Position numbers and translations under genes: made by a program
Part shown: positions 1 to 10,926 of the stretch, piece after piece
How the letters are laid out: each line of letters begins with the position of its first letter
How positions within the stretch are numbered: the first letter of the stretch is position 1
The notes under the pieces: generated by a model
The model's input: only the letters and a program-made list of their open reading frames with translations
Told to the model about the DNA's origin: nothing
The model's database searches: none
Assembly: GCA_011109175.1 (NCBI GenBank)
Contig: RDEW01000011.1
Coordinates: 1,203,911-1,234,682 of the forward strand
Length of the DNA: 30,772 nt
Source of the DNA: Dicyema japonicum
Lineage: Eukaryota; Dicyemida; Rhombozoa; Dicyemidae
Direction: 5' to 3'

Positions 1-31
1 TCGGCTGAATGGGTTCCTGATAATTCTTGCC

Positions 32-58
32 GGTGACATTGAACTTAATCCAGGCCCT
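32..58 (+). other. 2A-like ribosome-skipping motif upstream of the LINE A endonuclease
   Basis: The frame beginning at position 2 reads GDIELNPGP at 32-58, an exact match to the D-(V/I)-E-x-N-P-G-P core of 2A peptides, preceded by a hydrophobic run (FLIILA). 2A-like sequences are known at the N-terminus of the endonuclease/RT polyprotein of some LINEs (trypanosome L1Tc, sea urchin CR1-like elements). The endonuclease follows in another frame, so at least one indel separates them here. Confidence 0.7.
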
Positions 59-59
59 T

Positions 60-985
60 CACTCAATTCTGCAGATAAACATCAACGGAATCAAAAGCAA
101 AATTCTCGAACTACGGTCTTTCATTAAAGAACAGAACATTGACCTGATTTTACTTCAAGAAAGCAGACTTACTCCATCATCACCCACCCCGCATTTTCCA
201 GGATACCACTGCATCCGCCTGGACCGCTCAAACCGTCTTGGTGGAGGTCTTCTCATCATTATAAGAGACAACAATCGATTTACGAACATTTCAGTGAAAC
301 TACAATCACTAATAAACGATGGGACCACGGAAATATCTGGAATGTCAATTACAAGTGGATTCGGGACTTTCAACATTACAAACATCTACGTTCTCACTTC
401 ATCTTCTTGCCCAAAAGGATTCTCACTAAACCTAACCAAACAAAACAAACTCGGAAACCTGATATTGTGTGGAGATTTTAATGGTAAACATCCAGCCTGG
501 TTAAAATCACAAATTCAAGAGGAGATCCTTACAAGGAAAACGGAAATCCTTATCCTTATTAAACCAGATCACCTCTCTGACTATCCTCAACAACCCCAGG
601 AAGCACACTAGGACTCCTTAAAAGGAAAACGAAGCATCAACGTACTCAGACATTACCCCAAACCTTGCACCGGGCAGATCTTTGACGGTNCTAACCAAAC
701 TAAACAAGCTCGGAAACCTGATATTGTGTGGAGATTTTAATGGTAAACATCCAGCCTGGTTAAAATCACAAATTCAAGAGGAGATCCTTACAAGGAAAAC
801 GGAAATCCTTATCCTTATTAAACCAGATCACCTCTCTGACTATCCTCAACAACCCCAGAAAGCACACTAGGACTCCTTAAAAGGAAAACGAAGCATCAAC
901 GTACTCAGACATTACCCCAAACCTTGCACCGGGTACATTTTGGACGGTGTATTATGGATTATCTTCCGACCACAATCCAATCATT
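60..985 (+). pseudogene. LINE A endonuclease domain (AP-endonuclease-like), frameshifted and internally duplicated
   Basis: The endonuclease would nick target DNA to prime reverse transcription. Visible pieces in order are: QININGIKSKILELRSFI (N-terminal strand with the metal-binding Asn), DLILLQESRL (catalytic Glu), LGGGLLIIIRD, LCGDFNGKHPAW (the GDFN motif, about 463-500), and SDHNPI (about 965-982), the C-terminal catalytic His. The open frame ends at 611. The block from 432 to 689 is repeated almost exactly at 691-948 after a single N, so the SDHNPI motif appears only after the second copy. No intact ORF remains. Confidence 0.75.
432..948. repeat. Near-identical direct duplication (432-689 and 691-948) around a single N at 690
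   Basis: Both copies run from CTAACCAAAC to GACGGT with a few substitutions. The N lies exactly between them. This is the pattern of unmerged overlapping contig ends; the differences look allelic. Confidence 0.9.
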
Positions 986-1491
986 ATTTGAATCAAAAAA
1001 GTTCTTCACCACAAAAAAGAGACTGTTACATTTTTCAACTATAAAAAAGCAAACTGGAATGATTATTCAAAGTACATCGATCATGCTCTAGTAAACTTTG
1101 AATGATGATATTTTCCTCAATAGATGGAGCTATTGACTTCGTCATGGTGAGGAGAACATTCATTCCGCGCGGATCATTTAAATTCCATAATGAAAAACCC
1201 AAATCATTAATAAAAAAAGAAATCGCTTGAAAAGACATGTACCTTTCTTTCCCGAACAGAAAAATCAAACAAAAACTCTCAATGATGAAATATTTAAAAG
1301 GATTAGAAAAGTTGATGTCAACAAATGGGACAAACCAGTATCTTCCATTTCATAAATCTGCTCAGATGATATGGAGAGAAATTAAACAATTTGGTCCAAA
1401 TTGAAATTTCAAAGACAACAGACTGATCAGCACAGTCTTAACAAGCTCATGAATTATTACACCAGTATAAGCCACAAACCTTTCAAGAAAA

Positions 1492-1751
1492 TGGATGGGA
1501 CTTTTTATCCTCAATAATACCGAAAAGAACACAGCCGATTATCTTTATCTCACATTCAGATATCAGTGAGTTTTTGAAAAGTATGAATTCTAACTTCTCA
1601 TGTGGGCCTGATTCCATCCCNTGGATGGGCCTTTTTATTCTCAATAAGACCGAAGAGAACACAGACGATTAACTTTATCTCACATTCAGATGTCAATGAG
1701 GGTTTTAAGAGGATGAATTCTTCCCTCTCATGTGGGCCTGATTATATCCCT
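1492..1751. repeat. Direct duplication (1492-1620 and 1622-1751) around a single N at 1621
   Basis: Both copies start with TGGATGGG and end near ATCCC. They differ by roughly ten percent, more than the other pairs. The copies lie in the segment just before the reverse transcriptase core of LINE A. Confidence 0.85.
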
Positions 1752-2549
1752 GGTAGTTTACTAAAACACTTTGGACCTATTGCGATGCAATCATAGTGAT
1801 TTTCAACTATTCAATAAACATGAATACAATTCCAACTATCTGGAAACTGTCCTATATACGACCAATCCTTAAGCCTGGGAAGCCTACGGACAATCCTGCA
1901 TCATTTCAATCTCTTTACTATGCACTCAAAATTATTGGAAAAACTGATTTTTAATCGTATAACCCCGTCCCTTCTATTTTCATCCTCACAACATTGATTC
2001 AGAAAAGGTTATTCAACTTCTACCCACCTAACTTCCCTCAACCAATTTATCATTGAAGGCTTTACCACAAATCCTCGCCATTTCAAAACAGTCGTTTGTT
2101 ATATCGATTTACAAAAGGCCTTGGACTCTGTCTCAAAAAAAATCTTAACCCGGAAATTGTTTGCTCTCCCAGTCAACCCCAATATAAACCTTTGGTTTGC
2201 TAACTTCATCAATGGAAGAAGGGTCTGGGTATACATGGATGGGAGCAAATCAGTTTCAAGATTACTATCCAATGGTGTCCCACAAGGTTCCCCTTTATCA
2301 CCCCCCTTATTTAACTTATACATGTCCGATTTACCACAACCCGATAATAAGGACGAATTCCTCCAATCATTTGCTGATGACCTATTAATCGGATCCCGCG
2401 ATCAAGATATTCCAAAGGCATCAGAAAGACTACAAGAATACCTTCACAAGATTCAAATTTGGCTAAATTATAACCGACTTGATATATCTACTGAAAAATC
2501 TTCTTCGTCTTTATTTTCCTCAGACAAACGACTTGGACAAATGAGTTGA
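1495..2549 (+). pseudogene. LINE A reverse transcriptase domain, broken
   Basis: This is an RNA-templated DNA polymerase domain of a LINE. The best stretch (2121-2549) reads DSVSKKILTRK (palm, after KAL in another frame), NGVPQGSPLSPPLFNLYMSD (motif B region), then SFADDLLIGSRDQ (catalytic ADD, about 2369-2398) and LDISTEKSSSSLF (thumb side). Upstream, LKPGKPTDNP (about 1870-1899) and SCGPDYIPGSLLKHFG (about 1720-1770) are the usual motifs before the palm. Stops and shifts separate these parts. The catalytic ADD triad is intact, unlike the related copy at 28143-28151. Confidence 0.8.
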
Positions 2550-3165
2550 TATATTTATCAACCAAACAAAAATACCTTTCACGAAGAAACTGAAAATCTT
2601 GGGGATCACCTTCGACACACACATGTCTTTTTCATCTCACGTTGACGATGTCTCTGGAAGCTGCTCAAGAAAGCTAGGGATAATCAAAACTATTTTCGGT
2701 GGCATTAAAACCTTTTTTCCAGCTTTAAAAGTACAAACAATTCATTGAGCCATCTGTCAGCTATGCCTGTACGTCAAGGGGAATCAATCTGTCCTGGACA
2801 AACAAATAAAGAATTCGGGACATTCAGGCCTTAACAGCCACTACTATTAGTAATCTCGGGAAACTAGAAAAACTAATACCCTCATCACTTGAAAACCTTA
2901 TCCAACAAAATAAAAAGGGATTTGCTACCCTGTGCAAGCAGTGCAACTCTCAACAATACACAGCCACAACGTGTCTTATGAGAAGGGTATACAGCACCCC
3001 TCTCCAATTACTATTCTCAAAACCATCCCGCCCGCAGAGAAGTAGTGTTGGATCCATAAGGCGCACGAGGAGAAAATGAGAATTCAGATTGAGGCCTTCG
3101 AGATCACTTAATTAATTTAGTAATTAAATTAACTATTGTTGTTCTTGGGTTAATAATAATAATAA

Positions 3166-4306
3166 GTGGCACCATGACTTTTGAGCCCACTATGTAACCT
3201 TTAATGACTAATAATGAGTCATGTAAAAGACTCACTGCAGTAAATACTTATCATCTATCATAGACATTAATATTTAGAACTGATTCACATAATTGGTTAT
3301 TGAGCAAATCACAGATTATTATGGCATCATGCGTGTAACCATAATAGCTATAATTCTAACTGTGTGAAGTCAGCCTTGTACATCACCCACGTTGACGAAT
3401 AGTAGCAAAGGTCATTCTTCGAACGATGTCTTCACTGTCTTCAAGTAAAGAATCAAGTTTATTCATCTTCCTCTATGGTTCATCCGACTTTTTTCCATTC
3501 TTCTGATATCGTTTTGGAAACATTAATCGTTATGTACTCCAAGTATATGACAAACATAAAAAAGAGAGTGAATCCTCTTGAAAAGCACCCACATTATATG
3601 TGAATTCTCGATATAGTTTAGCCAATTCAAACTCTTACTTAGTGAAGGTAGTCGTTCGTTTGATCCTTGATGCGATTTAATATAACCAACCCCAAAACTT
3701 TCCGTAGAGTAGGTTTTTTGCAAACATTACATCAATAATTGTTGTTACTTTATCAATTACTATGAGGGGTCCATATTTTAGAAATTAATGCTTAGTAGGT
3801 CGAATTATTTTGAATATTATTTACAGGGGTTCCCGATTTGTTTTTTAACTTTAGATAATTTTATTAACATAACAAACCCGTTACTAATTAAACTAATTAA
3901 ACAGGGTGAAGCCAATGAGTTTGTCCTAGTTGATGGGTCTGGTATAACAAGACACCATCTCTTCAAAATGAAAACAGAAAAAAGCATTATAAATAAATCG
4001 AACAGGGTTGGCTTATTCAAAAATAAGCGACGACATTTGCATTAAATATTAAACAGTCGTATCCGTCATTGAAAAATATAAAAATACTGCAAGTTGTTCA
4101 TCATCGACACATAATTGTGGACGGAAGAAAGAACTGTTGAAGCATTTCCTAATGAAGAGTTTTAGTTTAATTTTGTTTTTCCAGTTAATTACAAAAATAG
4201 CTTTTTTAATTGAACCTTTTATTAAACAAAGTTAATAAACGAATCGGAGAATCCTGTAACGAGCGAAGATAATTTTAAATTTAATAAAAATATTAAAAAT
4301 GTAAAT
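3166..4306. other. No gene recognised (1.1 kb)
   Basis: AT-rich sequence with frequent stops on all frames. One open frame on + (3788-4045, 85 codons, containing GEANEFVLVDGSGI) has no recognised family and no clear splice sites; I do not call it a gene. Confidence 0.5.
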
Positions 4307-4312
4307 TTTATT
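4307..4312 (-). terminator. AATAAA poly(A) signal just after the mS23 stop
   Basis: On the minus strand AATAAA begins six bases downstream of the mS23 stop codon (4318-4320). If used, the 3' UTR would be only a few tens of bases, in keeping with a compact genome. Confidence 0.5.
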
Positions 4313-4317
4313 AAAAG

Positions 4318-4768
4318 TTAATCATTATTATACAAATCAAGCAAACCAGGATAACTCGATTTGACTTTATCAACACAAGCTTTATAAGTCTCGTCAAAAT
4401 TGGAAGTTTCATCAATTTTTATGAATTCCTCGACAAATCTGAACTAACTAAAAAGTCTACATTTCACAGGCAGATTTGGCTTTGTCATCCAACAGGTCAA
4501 TAGCCTGACAAAGACCGAAATCCCTGTAGAAACGACTAAACTTAATATAATTGTTACATTCTTATATCATCGTGGATAAAGTTGATTTTTGGGATTTCCA
4601 CTATCTTCTTTGGAATTGATCGAGGTTTATAACGAGTACACACGTCGTACCATACTGGAGGCTTGCTTATAAGATTACTTTTAACCAAACCGTCTATTCT
4701 AAGATATAATATACTCCTTCTTACCTCTTAATTAGTGGAGCAGCAATATAATTCCTACTATTAACCAT
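4318..4768 (-). CDS. MRPS23: Mitochondrial small-subunit ribosomal protein mS23, four exons
   Basis: Structural protein of the mitochondrial ribosome small subunit. Exons (minus): 4768-4725, 4698-4558, 4535-4461, 4438-4318. The introns are 26, 22 and 22 nt, all GT-AG, and splicing gives one frame of 126 residues. The product starts MVNSRNYIAAPLIKRIDGLV. It carries SKPPVWYDVCTRYKPR and HDDIRIRFYRDFGLCQAIDL, which correspond to the EKPLWFDVY and EDRIRAKFY...AFDLF parts of animal mS23, and then CEIFVEEF. It lacks the long variable tail of the vertebrate protein, ending YPGLLDLYNND. No targeting peptide is obvious, which is usual for mS23. The frame is unreadable without splicing because the introns shift it or add stops. 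The gene sits alone between transposon relics. Confidence 0.85.
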
Positions 4769-5059
4769 ATGTTTTATTATAAATATTTAAATTATTAAAT
4801 ATTAATTAATTGCAAATAATAATGAATATCCTTGTATTTATAAGACATACCAAGTTTCATCTCTGCAGTTGTCCGCCTCTCACTTCAACTGATTGTTTGT
4901 ATCGACAGAAATATGTAGAGTTCCAAAGTATCATACTTTTATAAATTTTTATAGTGAAGGATCTGGAACCTTGGAGGAACACCAAAGATTACTCACATCT
5001 TTATTAGTAAACACCCTTAGTTGCTATCTCTTAGTGAATACTTTTATTTTGATTTAAGT
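4769..5059. other. AT-rich region upstream of mS23, no gene seen
   Basis: About 290 bases, very AT-rich just 5' of the mS23 start (4769-4830). It presumably contains the mS23 promoter, but no specific element is recognisable. Confidence 0.4.
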
Positions 5060-5760
5060 ATATTTGCCCATACTTATTTTTGGGTGATTGCGCCATGGGA
5101 CTTATGTACTGATCTTTCAATGCAAGAGACTCAAACGACCGGTCAAAGAGACACACATTATGTAATTACATGGTAGAATGGACACTATGGACAGGAGTTT
5201 TCCTAATTCTTTATTGTGAGTGCTTGGAACTCCAAATTCAGAATGGGAAAGAGATGTGGACGTTTCATTTGAATACATGGAAGAGACATGCTACGCCTTT
5301 TACTTATTTCTCTGCAACATTGGATTCCAACATCCTTAATTCATAAAAATACTTTGACTGACTGTCGACATACGACGACGGGAACCTCGGATGGATTATA
5401 TAATCTGTCGCATAAAAGACTAATCTCCTTTGTGAGTCGAGGTCTCATCAGGATATGTCCGACACTCCCTGAGGATTTCTTGCCATCATAAAAAGATATA
5501 CGAAACACTTTCAATTCTTGCGACAATACCATGCTATTTCTCGTAGATCATACGTGTGTCACCAAGACGTAGCAAATTTGTGCGACTGAGAAATGATTTG
5601 AAAACAGTTATGAATACGTTTCAGATACGCATATTAGTACGATATGACCATTTTCGGATAGAAGATCTCTCGTACTTCAAGAAAAGTTTTGGAAAATACG
5701 TTCGGTCTCATTTGTATATTAATCCCATTTTCCATGTTTATAGTTAATATATGTCTTTAT
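5060..5760 (+). pseudogene. Relic of a Penelope-like (RT plus GIY-YIG type) reverse transcriptase
   Basis: Two stretches in different frames resemble the thumb-to-linker part of Penelope-like reverse transcriptases. At 5339-5470 HKNTLTDC, then SHKRLISFVSRGLIRICPT, mirrors the KPTFTGLY...KrnLI..LvnRa..IC pattern. At 5570-5725 RNDLKTVMNTFQIR, then DLSYFKKSFGKYVRSHLYIN, mirrors the sLfpfKD..pk.lRShlvYkf segment that precedes the GIY-YIG domain. The catalytic palm and the endonuclease are not visible. This is inference from motif pattern only, so confidence is moderate; it could be another RT class. Confidence 0.45.
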
Positions 5761-5937
5761 ACTTCCTAGGTTCACACCTGATTAAAGAAATCTGGGAACG
5801 ATAGCTTGGCCCTCGTCCCGTAGCTACTATCANTTCCACGTTTATAGTTAATATATGTCTTTATACTTCTCAGGTTCACACCTGATTAAAGAAATCTTGG
5901 AACGATAGCTTGGCCCTCGTCCCGTAGCTACTATCAT
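5730..5937. repeat. Direct duplication (5730-5832 and 5834-5937) around a single N at 5833
   Basis: Both copies contain ATAGTTAATATATGTC and end GTAGCTACTATCA. Only a few bases differ. Likely assembly overlap. Confidence 0.9.
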
Positions 5938-7224
5938 AAAACTGTTTGGTAGTTGCTTGATAAGGAAAATAAGTTGGGTCTGTTCTCTACAAATTTAGGG
6001 AGTTTTCTCCACGAGGAGGTTACTCACATGAAAACTTTGGATCATTTTGGTGCAACGTCAATTTTTGAAGTAACATACGACGGGTTTTTGAATTTCAACT
6101 CCCATTGAAGCAGTTCTTCACTAAAGGCTTCCAGTAGATAAACTTTGTGTATGCATTGTGTTCATATGACTTCTCTAAATTTGGATGAATCTATTGCAAC
6201 ACTCAATACCGATTGGTACAAAAGTTCCTTTCGCCAATCGGATTCCTGTGTAGGAATGAGAGAAGGCTCTATCGTATTGTAGTGAGGACGATAGAATACC
6301 ACAGTCGTTGGATGAAGTCATTGATTGCGGAAACTGAAATTACTTAACTTTTTGAAGTTTTCTGTTTTTCTTTCCATGTGATTCCGGTGTTCTAAATAAT
6401 ATGACAACCCCTCTTTGACATGATTATTTCGTTAATCCTACGATTACGGTTTAATTTCGTTATTCTTAAAATTTTGAATATTTTTGAATTTCCTGTTTAA
6501 ACGGATTTCCCTGGCAGTTTATAGAGGAAATAGCCATACAGTCAGGGTCGCCACTATATAACTTTCCCAAATTAACTTTAAAATTACTATTTTCAATTGG
6601 TTTAATAATAATGAACCTGGCCAAGATCTATAACGTTCAATCAAAGGTGGCGAACAATTGAGGAAGTCTTCATTCAATAAAATCCTGCCGGACGTTTCAT
6701 TGATTTTTTCGTTTTAGTTATAACGGTGGTTCTGGTTCAATAAATTTAGATAAAGTCGCACAATGGTAGTGGATGGCTCTGAAAAAGATCTCTGAGAGAG
6801 AATCATTCTGTGAAAAACCAGAAAGAGAAACTAAAACAAAAATTGCGCCTGTTAACATAGTGCTGGACAGGTGACGAAGTTTCTTGATGATACTGTTTCT
6901 CACAGACGAGGTGATAAAAATGAAAAGTTTTGAATAAAACGAGTAGATTAAACTGTCAGATCTCCATTATTCAAACGTGGACGCTATTAAATGTGCGAAC
7001 ATCCTGTATTTATTTGACACATCTGGATCAATAAGAATAACTCATAAAGGATTGGGTGTCTTCAGAACAGAATTTAAAGAGGAACTGGATAATGATTGTT
7101 ATGTTGACAAAAGTAGAGCTGCTTCCCTTTTGGTTTTGGAAACTACAAAATTGTGGATTTATATGAAAAGATTTACCAAATCATCTTAAAGAACCTATCT
7201 TACTGGGTTGAGGAAGAAGACAAG
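5938..7224. other. No gene recognised (1.3 kb)
   Basis: Frames are short. A 70-codon open frame at 6977-7189 (+) precedes the LINE at 7225 and could be a remnant of its 5' region, but it shows no known motif. Confidence 0.4.
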
Positions 7225-8760
7225 ATGCCTAAAATATTGATAGTAAATGGCCGCTCCTTAAGGAAAAGGCATAATGAACTAGCATTACTTGTGAGGCCTT
7301 CTAGGTCGATTCGATTGAAGCCACTATCGACATTTTTTGTGATTGGAACAAGGACCTATCAAAGTGAAAAGAAAAAGTTAGTTCTAATTGGATTATATCT
7401 GATTCCATGAGGACGTATCTACGATTATATGGGTAGAGGATATTTTCCAAAAACACTAATAATAATTTTTCGCCACAAATAGCTATTAAATTGACTCGTG
7501 AGAGGACCCGGTTAAGGCGGAAGTACTGACGTAGTATAGACAAATAGATATGGAGGTTATCTCTGAAAGAAATTCTCTAGGACAGTAATTAATAAAGTAT
7601 GGAAAGTATTTCGAAAAGGAAATGGATAAAGGAAGCTTCAAAGTCGATGTCAGAAACCTATCATTCTGGAGGGCTTATAAAAAACTTGTATGTTATAGGA
7701 CAGGCACGGAAAAAATATTTCTTGAGAACCTTGATGGTGTGATGAAAGAAATTCCGTTTTGTCAAAGATCATCTGCAAAATATACAATGTGTTGACTCAA
7801 TAAACCTAATCCCTGATGAAATTTGAAATGATTCGATGGATTTAATCAAATATCGTGAAGATGGCTTAAGAATCTGGACGAAATAGTTACCATATGGGAA
7901 GATAAAACCACGATCAAGAAATGCAAAGCAAACGCGCCGGGGCACGATGATATATGGTCGTGCTCAAGGAGGGGTCGGATATACTGTTAGATGTTTTAAA
8001 AAAAACTGTTTAATGGAAGTCTCAGGCATGGGCTTCATCCACCCTTATGGAAGAGGTTTATAGTGAGGATGGTCTCCNCTTAAGAATCTGGACGAAATAG
8101 TTACCATATGGGAAGATAAAACCACGATCAAGAAATGCAAAGCAAACGCGCCGGGACACGATGATATATGGTCGTGCTCAAGGAGGGGCCGGATATACTG
8201 TTAGATGTTTTACAAAAAACTGTTTAATTGAAGTCTCAGGCATGGGTTTCATCCACCCTTATAGAAGAGGTTTATAGTGAGGATGGTCTCCAAGCTAGAG
8301 AAACCAAATAGGGACCCTCTGAGTTATATTCTAATCAGTCTTGTATGTTCTATATCGAAGATAATGGAGAGGATTATATTCAAACGTCTGTGTCGCATAT
8401 TGAAGAAGTAATTTCTTTTTCCCTCACCAATGGGGCTTTCGTCCAAGGAGATCGTGTGGAGACTGTCTCTTCCATCTAAATTCGAAAGTCCATAAGTTCA
8501 TAGATAGCCGAAGGCTGCTGAACCTCGCCTGATTATATTCAATTTGACAGTGTTTGACGCCCAAGCTCTTCTACCTCAGCTTACGGATATTTCGAAATAC
8601 CTACTTAGTTGGACGGGCAGGGAGTCTTTCGTGAAAGTTGGAAGAAATGTCTCGAGTGGGATCTCAGTTATCAGGAAGTCCCACAGGGCTCTGTACTAAG
8701 TCCAATATTATTCAATATCCTTATGGCGAGCAAGCATTTTTATGTATATGTAAGCTACAT
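7225..8760 (+). mobile_element. Degenerate LINE (family E), endonuclease start and reverse transcriptase
   Basis: The left end reads MPKILIVNGRSLRKRHNELA (7225 on), like the N-terminal N-x-RSL..K..EL strand of LINE endonucleases. The reverse transcriptase is visible at 8285-8415 as KLEKPNRDPLSYILISLVC with SISKIMERIIFKRL, and at about 8670-8730 as EVPQGSVLSPILFNIL (motif B). Stops and shifts occur between, and no ADD motif was found before the element runs into the opposite-strand relic at about 8780. A 214-bp N-marked duplication lies in its middle. Jockey-like by motif; inactive. Confidence 0.7.
7865..8291. repeat. Direct duplication (7865-8077 and 8079-8291) around a single N at 8078
   Basis: Both copies begin CTTAAGAATCTGGACGAAAT and end GATGGTCTCC, with a few substitutions (for example GGGGCACG against GGGACACG). 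The N sits at the junction. Confidence 0.9.
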
Positions 8761-8779
8761 TTTTATTTATCTTTTTTGA

Positions 8780-9215
8780 ATAACTCTCCCAAGTTTACTC
8801 AACGAATGTGAGGAATGGTTATATCCGCCAAGAAAGACAGAATAATATCCCAACTAGAAAGAACGAGGAGAGCATCCACAAAATTGGCTTCGGAAAGAAG
8901 ACTAAGGGATGAAATATCCGGCTGTTCGAGCAACAACTTCAGGTCATCGATAAAAAGGTAAGTTGTACTGAAACAAAAACTCTCACAATGATCTCAAACT
9001 GGTCATTGAGGCGGTGACTCAATGGCTCCAAACAGAGAACAAAGAGCAGTGGAGACATGCTGTCTCCCTTAAGAATCCCCCTCTTGAGTTTTGCCCAGCC
9101 TATTTGGTGCCTATTATAGTTCAGATGAATACTCCACCTATTCATCAAAGCCACTACAGAGCTGATGAACCACACTCGTACAATGAAATTCATCTAATTC
9201 CGATCTGAATTCCTT
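8780..9215 (-). pseudogene. Reverse transcriptase relic of another LINE family (C), with FIDD active site
   Basis: On the minus strand 9193-8939 is open and reads VWFISSVVALMNRWSI, then KRGILKGDSMSPLLFVLCLE (motif B; GDS instead of GSP) and PLSHRLND. After one frameshift the catalytic segment TTYLFIDDLKLLLEQ follows (about 8960-8915). This RGI.QGDSLSPLLFVL...FIDDLK pattern marks a clade distinct from family A. Only the palm is left. It points toward the LINE relic on the other strand, so the two insertions collide near 8770. Confidence 0.65.
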
Positions 9216-9347
9216 CCCCCTCTCTCGACTAAATTAGACTTCTAGAACTAAAGTTCAAAATATCATAAAAATCAATAAATTATTAAATAAAAAATGATTT
9301 ATTTAATTATAATAATTTGAGTACTTTTGTGGTTGTATTCAATTTAA

Positions 9348-10926
9348 ATGATTGGAGGGATTTTTCTTTACAATTTTAAAGGCGAAGTGATCGCAAGCCA
9401 TCTTTACCGCCGGGACATAAAGTATTAACATTTTATTACTTGTAGACCCATTCATGGTGATATATTCAAGGCAGCTGTCATTCACTCCCGACATCTCATA
9501 AAATCCCCTGTAATCCCTATCCCCGGGGCTACATGTTTCTTTATCAAAGTAACAGGGCACTGGTTGGTGGCCATTACCTCAGAAAATGCCGATGCCGTTG
9601 TCATTTTCCAGTTCCTTCACAATACTTTTGATTTTATGAAGCAATGTGTGAACCCTTTCACTTCGGAAAAGATCAATTCGAAGATTCACATGATCTCAAA
9701 CATCTTCTCTGAAATTGGTGACAATGGGGTACCCCAACTAACTGATACAACATCTCTCCTCTCTCTTCTTAACTACTCAAATATGAAAGTGACGGTATTA
9801 TACCATATTAACCCCCAAAACATTCCCTCATGTTCGCAATACCCTTAAATTATACCACGTGTTCACAATCTCTTATTTACCATGTGGTCTATATAGACTG
9901 CACTACATGTTCTAAATAGCCTGTAAATTATATTTGTCAATTAATTTGTTTATTGACTTTTAGAGTAAAGCAGCCCAGTCGGAGTTAACAGTGCAAGTAA
10001 CTGGACAGATTGGATGGCGGAAGAATGACATTGTCCATAAGAGACACGAACTATTCTTAGATATTAACGAACAGATCCATTGCCTAATGTCTTCTAATGG
10101 TTAACCTCCGTTATAAGTGTAGGGGAGGTTTTGACAAGCCACATTACTGGGAGTGTGAAGATGAAGTCTACACTCAGTGGGATGCCAGAGTGTTCTCTTG
10201 GGATTAACGACAAGGTCATCTCCACCAGTTCTGCCTCAGTCATGGGGACTTCGAAGTCAAAGAAGACGGTCGCCATTGATGCATGTTCTTTCCATCAGTG
10301 TGTGAGGCTCTCCAAGTTTGAGACAGAGCAGTCTATAACGTTTGTTCCCCCTGACGGGTCCTTCGAGCTTATGAGGTGAGGGTTGAATAATGGCAGTTAT
10401 CGGACAACCAAGGACATCAGTATTCCCTTTAAACTGACCCCAATTATGCGGGACGTGGCTCCCAACTCTGTGGAATGGACTCTTCTGCTCATGTCGAATT
10501 TCCCGGCTAAGATCAATGCTAGCAAGATTTCTGTGGTGCTCCCTCTGTCGAAAAATACGGTGAGTGTGACTTCCAAGGCTACAAAGGGGGTGTCCAAATA
10601 TAAAAAAGGGGAGAGTAAGATTGTGTGGAAGTAGTTATTTGTTATGAACGTAGAATCCGTAAGATGGGGGGAATGCAAAAGACACAGATGGTGGCACAGG
10701 TGACTACTATGGAAGGTTTTAAGGGGAAGGAGGCTATTAATATACCGATGCACTTTAAGGTTTATGTGTTGTTATTATTTTGATGAGTGATTTGTCCTCT
10801 GGGATGTCAATAAGATATTTTAAATTGTTGGAGCCTAAATTGGGATATTCTGATAGTAGTGTTGCTAAGTGGGTTATTTATTTTTCTACTAATGGATCGT
10901 ATGGGGTAAATTTTGTTACTACATAG
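9348..10926 (+). CDS. AP2M1: AP-2 clathrin adaptor complex, mu (medium) subunit, seven exons
   Basis: The mu subunit of AP-2 binds YxxPhi sorting signals and PIP2 at the plasma membrane during clathrin endocytosis. Exons: 9348-9421, 9446-9794, 9964-10099, 10123-10375, 10397-10630, 10654-10767, 10788-10926; introns 24, 169, 23, 21, 23 and 20 nt, all GT-AG. The spliced product is 432 residues (animal AP2M1 about 435). It starts [20 protein letters not shown] (longin domain). The mu-homology domain contains [45 protein letters not shown] and [12 protein letters not shown]. Thr150 aligns with the AAK1/GAK-phosphorylated Thr156. Phe and Asp of ELFLDI and Trp of AKWVIY, which line the YxxPhi pocket, are kept, but the Arg two residues after that Trp is Ile. 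The last residues (VNFVTT) diverge. It is full length and looks functional. Confidence 0.93.
9795..9963 (+). other. 169-nt intron of AP-2 mu, the only long intron in the window
   Basis: Splicing GT at 9795 to AG at 9963 is phase 0 and joins NMKVT to [12 protein letters not shown] without loss of aligned sequence. Every other placed intron is 20-27 nt. The intron contains an 8-bp imperfect stem, ACCACGTG (9857-9864) with CATGTGGT (9881-9890 region), and a 3' T-rich tract. It may hold an insertion or a small RNA; nothing specific is recognised. Confidence 0.75.

Larger units (their letters stand above)
1..3165 (+). mobile_element. Degenerate non-LTR retrotransposon (LINE family A), left end cut by the window
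   Basis: In order this element shows a 2A-like motif (32-58), an AP-type endonuclease (about 60-985), a linker, a reverse transcriptase (about 1495-2549), a decayed C-terminal part (to about 3050) and a TAA microsatellite tail (3151-3165), as in many LINEs. The frame is broken many times, and two N-marked duplications (432-948 and 1492-1751) lengthen it artificially. The motif VPQGSPLSPPLFNLYMSDLP followed by SFADDLLIG places it near the Jockey/CR1 group of LINEs; the exact clade is not decided. A second copy of the same family lies inverted at 27480-30000. It is almost certainly inactive. Confidence 0.85.

Noticed and set aside
3151-3165. TAA microsatellite as an independent repeat
   Set aside because: Only five units and placed right at the end of the LINE; better explained as its 3' tail.
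10397-10753. 118-codon minus ORF opposite AP-2 mu
   Set aside because: It is the antisense shadow of AP-2 mu exons; its residues have no recognisable motif.
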